A DNA stretch of 64,000 bases, taken from NCBI RefSeq assembly GCF_022828475.1, contig NZ_CP059557.1:1860001-1924000 (forward strand), read 5' to 3'. Of this stretch, positions 58,916 to 64,000 are shown one piece after another. Below the pieces are notes generated by a model. That model made no database searches. It saw only the letters and a program-made list of their open reading frames with translations, and was not told the DNA's origin. The DNA comes from Saccharopolyspora gloriosae. Lineage in GTDB: Bacteria; Actinomycetota; Actinomycetes; Mycobacteriales; Pseudonocardiaceae. Made by a program: the position numbers and the translations under genes. The number at the start of each line of letters is the position of its first letter. Position 1 is the first letter of the stretch.

Positions 58916-59186
58916 CTCGGCACACCGGTGTCAACCACGGCGGCCCCCGCATTATTCCGTCTAAAGTGGATTGATCTGTTCTCGTTGTTCGGCAAGGGAA
59001 TTCTCGTCCCGGTGTCCGCTCCGGTGGTCCGCCGACGGGGTGCAGTTCGCCGCGTTCTTCGGTGCACACGGCCGTCGCGGCCGGTGTCCGGTGGACCCGC
59101 GGTCTTCCGTCCGGCGGGTGGTCCGTGGTTATGGTGTGGGCCACACGAGTCGGCCTCGTGCCGTCGCGTGACGCGGGGAGGTGGTT

Positions 59187-60443
59187 GTGGACGAGGACGT
59201 CCGCGTGATGCGGCCCGGAACCGATGTGCGCAGCCGCGCCAGGGTTCTGGCGCAGGTCCACGACGCGCTGTTCTCCGGCGGTCGTGCACCGGTCCAGCCG
59301 CGCAATTTGGTCGCCCGGTCGTGGCGGCGTGCGCGGGCGCAGGGAGTCGACCCGGACCTGCGGATTCCGCCGGATCCGGCGGGCACCGGGGAGGTCGAGC
59401 GGCGCCGCGAGCGCTCCGGGCTCCGGCCGGTGCTGCCGGAGCTGCGCACCGCGTTGACCTCGGTGGCCGAGGATTCGCGGCACGTGATGGTCGTGACCGA
59501 TTCCGACGGGGTCGTGCTGTGGCGCGAAGGGGCCAGCAAGGTTCGCCGCCTCGCCGACGACATCGGCTTCGCCGAGGGCGCCCGGTGGTCCGAAGGCGTC
59601 GTCGGCGGCAACGCGATCGGAACCGCGCTGGCGGAGGGCGCACCGGTGCAGATGTTCGCCGCCGAGCACTTCCTGCGCGCGCACCACGTGTGGACCTGCA
59701 CCGCCGCTCCGCTGCACGATCCGCGCACGGGGGAGCTGCTGGGGATCGTGGACGTCAGCGGGCCGACGGACACGATCCATCCGATGACGGTGGCGCTGGT
59801 CGGCACGGCCGTGAAGCTCGCCGAGGCGAGCCTGTGGCGCGGACACGAGCGACGACTGGAGTCGTTGCGGCAGATCGCGGGGCCGCTGCTGGCCGGGTTG
59901 AGCGGGACGGGGCTGGTCGTCGACGAGCACGGCTGGGTCGCGGCCGCCGCGGGCTTCGCCGGACCCGACCGGGTGGCGGTGCCGCGCGACGGGATACCGC
60001 TGGTGGTGCACGGAGTGGGCGACTGCGTACCGGAACCGGTGCCGGGCGGCTGGTTGCTGCGCCCGGCACGTGGTCCGCGGCTGCGGCTCACGCTCGACCT
60101 GGATTCCGCTCCGCCGCGTGCCGTGGTCGAAGGGTCGAGCCGCTGGGAGCACCCGTTGTCGGTGCGGCACGCGGAGTTGCTGGTGCTGCTGGCCGGGGCG
60201 GGTGCGGCGGGCATGTCGGCCGCGCAGCTCTCGGAGGCCCTCTACGGAGACCGAACGCACCTGGTGACGGTGCGCGCCGAAGTGTCCCGCCTGCGCAGAA
60301 CGCTCGGGGGAGTGGTGCTGGCCCGCCCGTACCGGATCGCACCCGGAGTGGATTTCCCGCTGCCCGACCTCACCGGCTGCGCACTGGCGACCCGATCCAC
60401 GGCCCCTGGAATCCACCGCCTCGTCCACGCATCCCCGCGCTGA
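59187..60443 (+). CDS. GAF-domain transcriptional regulator (AcoR-like sensor part, no AAA+ domain)
   Basis: About 418 residues. GTG 59187 sits 6 bases after GGGGAGG; the GTG at 59181 and ATG at 59208 are alternatives. The N-terminal part (SRARVLAQVHDALFSG ... RNLVARSWRRARAQGVDPDL) is the helical SxxRSW segment seen before GAF domains in AcoR-type activators. The GAF domain follows (~95-225: VVLWREGASKVRRLADDIGFAEGARWSEGVVGGNAIGTALAEG). The sigma-54 AAA+ module is absent. The C-terminal ~90 residues (LSVRHAELLVLLAGAGAAGMSAAQLSEALYGD ... VRAEVSRLRRTLGG) look like a winged helix. Likely controls the divergent DJ-1 gene or the convergent flavin monooxygenase. Confidence 0.85.
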   Translation: MDEDVRVMRPGTDVRSRARVLAQVHDALFSGGRAPVQPRNLVARSWRRARAQGVDPDLRIPPDPAGTGEVERRRERSGLRPVLPELRTALTSVAEDSRHVMVVTDSDGVVLWREGASKVRRLADDIGFAEGARWSEGVVGGNAIGTALAEGAPVQMFAAEHFLRAHHVWTCTAAPLHDPRTGELLGIVDVSGPTDTIHPMTVALVGTAVKLAEASLWRGHERRLESLRQIAGPLLAGLSGTGLVVDEHGWVAAAAGFAGPDRVAVPRDGIPLVVHGVGDCVPEPVPGGWLLRPARGPRLRLTLDLDSAPPRAVVEGSSRWEHPLSVRHAELLVLLAGAGAAGMSAAQLSEALYGDRTHLVTVRAEVSRLRRTLGGVVLARPYRIAPGVDFPLPDLTGCALATRSTAPGIHRLVHASPR

Positions 60444-60611
60444 TCACCCTTCGGATTTCTGCTGCTCGGGCAGCACTCGGTGCTGCTCCAGGTCACCGGG
60501 ATCCGCCGGTCTCGGGCGGTGCGTCGAGGCGAGCGCCGCGGGGCCGCTCCGCGTGATGTTCGCGGGTGACGTTCGAGCTTCTTCGCGCCCCGCCGTCCTC
60601 CGAACGGTGAA

Positions 60612-60653
60612 CGTCCCGCCGTCCCGGCTGGGATCAACCGGGACGGCGGGACG
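60612..60653. terminator. Bidirectional hairpin terminator
   Basis: cgtcccgccgtcccgg (60612-60627) and ccgggacggcgggacg (60638-60653) form a perfect 16-bp stem with a 10-base loop between the convergent GAF regulator and flavin monooxygenase genes. Confidence 0.85.
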
Positions 60654-60677
60654 GGTGGATCGACGCGGGCTTCGTGC

Positions 60678-62492
60678 TCAGCTCGTGTGATGGACCTTCT
60701 GGAGGCCGTAGACCGGGGTGGGGAGGCCTTCCGCCCGGGCTTTCAGCTGCAGCGCGAGGTACAGCGAGTAGTGCCTGGACTGGTGCAGGTTGCCGCCGTG
60801 GAACCACAGGCCGTCCTGCCGGGTCGGCTTCCACATGTTGCGCTGTTCGCCCTCCCAGGGACCGGGGTCCTTGGTGGTGTCGGAGCCGAGTCCCCACACC
60901 TTGCCGACCTTGTCCGCGACTTCCTGGCTGATCAGGTCCGCGGCCCACCCGTTCATCGAGCCGTAGCCCGTCGCGTAGACGACGAGGTCGGCGGGCAGTT
61001 CGGTGCCGTCGGCCAGCAGCACCGAGTCCTCGGTGAGCTCGGCGACCTGCCCGTGCGCGAGCGGCACCCGCCCGTCGGCGATCAGGTCGGCCGCACCGAC
61101 GTCGATGTAGTACCCGGAGCCTCGCCGCAGGTACTTCATGAACAGCCCGGAGTCGTCGTCGCCGAAGTCGTGCTGGAAACCGGCCTCCTCCAGCCGCGCG
61201 TAGAACTCCGCGTCGCGTTCCTTCATGGCTTCCACGGCGGGTTTCTGGAATTGCGGCATGATCCGGTACGGCATCGACGCGAACGTCAGGTCGGCCTTCT
61301 GCGTGGTCATGCCCGCCGCCACGGCCTGCTCGGAGTACAACGGCCCCAGCGACAATTCCCGCAGCGAGTCCGATTTCGAGATGTGCGTGGAGGATCGCTG
61401 CACCATGGTCACGTCCGCGCCGACTTCCCACAGCGCTCCGCAGATGTCGAACGCGGAGTTGTTCGAGCCGATCACCACGACCCGCTTGTCCCGGTAGGTG
61501 TCGGGGCCGGGGTGCTGGGAGCTGTGGTGCTGTTCGCCGCGGAACCGGTCCTGGCCGAGGAACGAGGGCACGTTCGGCTTGCCGGACACACCGGTGGCGA
61601 GCACGAGTTGCTCGGGCCGCAACGTGATCGGCGTGCCGTCCCGGTCGAGCTCGACGGTCCATTCCTGCGCCTGGTCGTCGTAGGAGGCGGAGACGCACCG
61701 GGTCGAACCCCAGTAGTTGATCTCCATGACCTTCGTGTACATCTCCAGCCAGTCCGCGATCTTGTCCTTCGGCGCGAAAACCGGCCAGTTGCGCGGGAAG
61801 TCCAGGTACGGCAGGTGGTCGTACCAGACGGGGTCGTGCAGGCACAGCGACTTGTACCGGCCGCGCCACTGATCCCCCGGCCGTTCGTGCTGGTCCACCA
61901 CGATGTGCGGGACGTCGAGCTGCCGCAGCCGCGCGCCCAGCGCGATGCCGCCCTGGCCGCCGCCGACGACGAGCACGTACGGCTGCCGCGAGTCGCCCAG
62001 CTCGGCCAGTTCGGCGTCCCGTGCCTCCCGCCACGTCCGCCGGTCCGGGTCGACGCCGTGTTCGGCTCCCATCGGGCGGCGGTACCCGCTGGGTTCCTCG
62101 AAGCCTTTCAGCTCGTGCAGCGTGGTCAGCAACGTCCACGCGCCGTCGTCGGTGAGCCGCAGGTGCCCTTCGCCGCGGCCCGCCGCGGTCTCGAAGCCGA
62201 ACCACGCCTCCACGATCCCGCCGGATTCGACCGGTTCTTCGGTCACGCGGAACTCGTGCGCGTCGGCGGCGTCCATCGTGGCGCGCAGCAGGTCGGCCAC
62301 TTCGTCGCGGTTCTCGACCGTCTTCAGGTTCCAGGTGAACGCGACCAGATCGCGCCAGAACGACGTGGTGGCGAACAGGCCGGCCGCCCGGTCCGCGTCG
62401 CGCGCGGCCAGCGCCGCCTCGAATTCCGCCAGCCACGCCTGCGCGCGGTCCCGCGCGGAGGTGGCGGCCGTTGCTTGGAGGGTCTGGGACAT
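60678..62492 (-). CDS. FAD/NADPH-dependent flavin monooxygenase with N-terminal SnoaL-like domain
   Basis: 604 residues from ATG 62492, after GGGAGGA. Residues ~15-135 form an NTF2/SnoaL-like fold (AWLAEFEAALAARDADRAAGLFATTSFWRDLVAFTWN). The FAD-binding loop VLVVGGGQGGIALGARL is at 173-189 and FRGEQHHSSQH at 327-337, close to the FMO/BVMO fingerprint. The NADPH loop VVVIGSNNSAFDICGAL is at 338-354 and DLVVYATGYGSMNGW near 500. The two-domain architecture is common in soil actinobacteria and proteobacteria. The substrate is unknown. Separated from the GAF regulator by a terminator; it could be induced by it together with the DJ-1 gene. Confidence 0.92.
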   Translation of the reverse strand: MSQTLQATAATSARDRAQAWLAEFEAALAARDADRAAGLFATTSFWRDLVAFTWNLKTVENRDEVADLLRATMDAADAHEFRVTEEPVESGGIVEAWFGFETAAGRGEGHLRLTDDGAWTLLTTLHELKGFEEPSGYRRPMGAEHGVDPDRRTWREARDAELAELGDSRQPYVLVVGGGQGGIALGARLRQLDVPHIVVDQHERPGDQWRGRYKSLCLHDPVWYDHLPYLDFPRNWPVFAPKDKIADWLEMYTKVMEINYWGSTRCVSASYDDQAQEWTVELDRDGTPITLRPEQLVLATGVSGKPNVPSFLGQDRFRGEQHHSSQHPGPDTYRDKRVVVIGSNNSAFDICGALWEVGADVTMVQRSSTHISKSDSLRELSLGPLYSEQAVAAGMTTQKADLTFASMPYRIMPQFQKPAVEAMKERDAEFYARLEEAGFQHDFGDDDSGLFMKYLRRGSGYYIDVGAADLIADGRVPLAHGQVAELTEDSVLLADGTELPADLVVYATGYGSMNGWAADLISQEVADKVGKVWGLGSDTTKDPGPWEGEQRNMWKPTRQDGLWFHGGNLHQSRHYSLYLALQLKARAEGLPTPVYGLQKVHHTS

Positions 62493-62804
62493 GGAGGTCC
62501 TCCCGCCGAACCGAGGTCATCCCCGATGATGACGTCTTTCCAGCAGGTAACAGCAGGCCGCGCGTCGCGCGGAAGGGTTGCCGGACCGTTGCGAACCGAT
62601 GTCCCCCGTTCGGTGGGACGCGCGATGAACCCGTGGGGCCGCAGGCTCGCGCAGATCGTTCGGGCAAGGCACGGCAAGTCGCCCACGAGGCGTCGAACGC
62701 CGGCTCCGTCGTCGTCGGACTAGTGCCTGTTGTGAAAGTCCCGGGTCGAGCGGCGGGATCTTCGCATCAGGCGCTGGGCATACCGAGCAACCCGGCGGGG
62801 CCTG
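62493..62804. other. Intergenic region without a recognisable gene
   Basis: This 312-base stretch holds the leader of the flavin monooxygenase next to 62493 and otherwise shows no convincing frame, repeat or strong hairpin. A TetR gene ends at 62805 pointing into it. Confidence 0.6.
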
Positions 62805-63398
62805 TCAGATCGTGGTCGGGAGCGCGTTTTCCAGGAGGGTCTCCGCCGCTGTCCGCGCGTGCCGACCGTAGTTCGACTCACCCAGCACCATGGCGCGGCT
62901 GGCGGCGCCGTCCGCGAGGGTCACGAGTTGCTCGGCGAGGACGGCGGGCTCGCGGCAGCCCAGTTCCGCTACCAGCTCGGTCACCAGCCGCGCCATCAGG
63001 AGTTTCTGTTCGCGAGCGTAGGAGTGGACCGCGCCCTGGGGGTCGGGGAACTCCGCGGCGGCGTCGATGAACGGGCATCCGCGCACGGGATCCGTGCCGG
63101 TCGGGGGCGGGTCGAACAGTGCGAGGATTCGGTCCTTGGCGGGGATGTCCTCGCGTGCCAGCACGCCCTCCAGGGTGCGTCCCGTCGAGGAGAGGTCCTT
63201 GAGATGGGCCAGGACCAGCTCGTCTTTGGTCCTGAAGTGTGCGTAGAGGGTGCGCTTGGACACCGGCGCCCGCTCCGCGATCTGCTCCATGACGGTCGCG
63301 TTGATCCCCTGGGTCGCGAACAGTCCGGCCGCGGCGGCCAGGATGCGCTCCCGCCCTCCGCGCCCCGGTCGTCGCGGCGCCGTCGTCATCGTGGCCAT
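62805..63398 (-). CDS. TetR-family transcriptional regulator
   Basis: 197 residues. The N-terminal helix-turn-helix is textbook: RERILAAAAGLFATQGINATVMEQIAERAPVSKRTLYAHFRTKDELVLAHL (about 17-67). The C-terminal ligand domain contains GCPFIDAAAEFPDPQGAVHSYA, a pattern common in the AcrR/TetR group with a TetR_C-type pocket. No Shine-Dalgarno is visible before ATG 63398; the transcript may be leaderless or start at the next ATG (MTTAPRR). Divergent from a nitroreductase gene, with two matching palindromes between them, so it most likely represses both. Confidence 0.93.
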   Translation of the reverse strand: MATMTTAPRRPGRGGRERILAAAAGLFATQGINATVMEQIAERAPVSKRTLYAHFRTKDELVLAHLKDLSSTGRTLEGVLAREDIPAKDRILALFDPPPTGTDPVRGCPFIDAAAEFPDPQGAVHSYAREQKLLMARLVTELVAELGCREPAVLAEQLVTLADGAASRAMVLGESNYGRHARTAAETLLENALPTTI

Positions 63399-63405
63399 GA
63401 CGTAA

Positions 63406-63474
63406 GTATACGTTCTTGTTTACTTCGGAGGGGATGGCTGGCTATAGTGCCATCAGGTAAACGTTTTCGTTTAC
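63406..63474. promoter_or_regulatory. Twin TetR operators in the TetR-nitroreductase divergent promoter
   Basis: gtaaacgttttcgtttac (63457-63474) is a perfect 7-4-7 inverted repeat; gtatacgttcttgtttac (63406-63423) is a second copy with two mismatches between its arms. They lie 34 bases apart, one next to each start codon. tatagt (63443-63448) between them is a good -10 for the nitroreductase. The layout is that of a self-regulating TetR repressor controlling its divergent neighbour. Confidence 0.78.
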
Positions 63475-63498
63475 TTAGGCGATCCTGAGGAGAGTTCC

Positions 63499-64000
63499 AT
63501 GAGCGGACCGGTCTTCACCCGGACACGCACGGGCGAGGAGCCCACCGGCGGGACGCGGCCGGGCGGGACACGAACGTCGGAGTACGCCGAACAGCTGATC
63601 CGCGGGCGCCGCGCGACCCGCGCATTCCGCCCCGACCCGGTACCCGAGGACACTCTGCGCGAGGTCTTCTCCCTGGCCGGCGCCGCGCCGTCCAATTCCA
63701 ACGCGCAGCCGTGGCGGGTCGAGGTGATCGGTGGCGCACGGCGAGACCGTCTGGCCGACGCTCTGCGAACGGCCCACGCCGAGCGACGCGTCATGGCCGA
63801 CTACCCGTACTCCGAGGACATGTACGCCCCCGTCCACCAGGAACGTCGGGCAGCCTTCGGTGCCGGTCTGTACGGAGCGCTGGGCATCGGCCCCGACGAC
63901 CACCCGGCTCGCGCGGCCTACGACGCGGAAAGTCTGGGCTTCTACGGGGCGCCCCATGCCGCGTTCTTGTTCGTCACCGGCGACGGCGGGCCGCGACTGG
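63499..64000 (+). CDS. Nitroreductase family protein, cut by the window end
   Basis: The frame is open from ATG 63499 (MSGPVFTRTRTGEEP), 8 bases after GAGGAGAG, to the last base. After a ~28-residue extension comes the family signature: YAEQLIRGRRATRAFRPDPV and EVFSLAGAAPSNSNAQPWRV, the FMN-binding N-terminal part of nitroreductases (RRATRxF and AAPSxxNxQPW). GFYGAPHAAFLFVTGDG follows before the edge. It should be a flavin enzyme reducing nitro- or quinone-type compounds with NAD(P)H. Divergent TetR and operators suggest induction by a toxic substrate. Confidence 0.9.
   Translation, partial: MSGPVFTRTRTGEEPTGGTRPGGTRTSEYAEQLIRGRRATRAFRPDPVPEDTLREVFSLAGAAPSNSNAQPWRVEVIGGARRDRLADALRTAHAERRVMADYPYSEDMYAPVHQERRAAFGAGLYGALGIGPDDHPARAAYDAESLGFYGAPHAAFLFVTGDGGPRL

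Noticed and set aside
1-64000. Identification as a known polyene such as nystatin, pimaricin or selvamicin
   Set aside because: The number of modules and the tailoring set do not fully match what I know of any of them: four-module NysC, dideoxysugar genes and an aminotransferase all present. Half of the PKS is outside the window.
1-64000. tRNA, rRNA, CRISPR arrays or intact insertion sequences
   Set aside because: I looked for cloverleaf-like, regularly spaced repeat and transposase-coding patterns and saw none; the only mobile-looking sequences are the short structured repeats.

Overview
This high-GC window (about 72% G+C by eye, strong third-position G/C bias) looks like an actinomycete chromosome. 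A member of the Pseudonocardiales such as Saccharopolyspora, Amycolatopsis or Pseudonocardia is my guess; I see no rRNA or marker gene to prove it. About 57 of the 64 kb belongs to a glycosylated polyene macrolide cluster whose gene set and order follow the nystatin/amphotericin type.

Layout. 1-915: C-terminal end of a modular PKS that begins upstream of the window. 1202-7177: last PKS module with thioesterase (NysK-like). 7731-8918: P450 (NysL-like). 9055-11318 (- strand): an unexpected GNAT / crotonase / TetR island. 11463-15464 (- strand): ferredoxin (NysM-like), P450 (NysN-like), sugar aminotransferase (NysDII-like) and glycosyltransferase (NysDI-like). 15685-18843: loading module with Ser in place of the KS cysteine (NysA-like). 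19088-28372: modules 1-2, methylmalonate type (NysB-like). 28604-49200: four DH-KR modules, 3-6 (NysC-like), split in this sequence by an apparent one-base deletion at 42854-42857. 49582-54013: alpha/beta hydrolase, DrrAB-type ABC exporter and a second glycosyltransferase. 54195-57363 (- strand): three overlapping genes for a 2,6-dideoxysugar. From about 57.4 kb on, the genes (ABM monooxygenase, DJ-1 protein, GAF regulator, flavin monooxygenase, TetR, nitroreductase) look like ordinary chromosomal neighbours.

How it works together (inference). The loading module decarboxylates malonyl to acetyl; modules 1-2 add two methyl-branched units; modules 3-6 add four malonates, each reduced and dehydrated, giving at least a conjugated tetraene; missing upstream PKS genes continue the chain; the module at 1202-7177 adds the last unit and its thioesterase lactonises. 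The two P450s with the ferredoxin would do the core hydroxylation and methyl-to-carboxyl oxidation known from nystatin. The aminotransferase and first glycosyltransferase would supply mycosamine. The second glycosyltransferase and the dideoxysugar genes would add a digitoxose-like sugar. GDP-mannose dehydratase, dTDP-glucose genes, pathway regulators and the remaining PKS modules are not in the window.

Other signals. Sites resembling the PAS-LuxR (PimM-type) operator lie before the loading-module gene and before the second glycosyltransferase, each exactly 28 nt ahead of a -10-like hexamer, which ties the second sugar to the polyene regulon. A family of structured, MITE-like intergenic repeats sits in nearly every gap between the biosynthetic genes, in both orientations.
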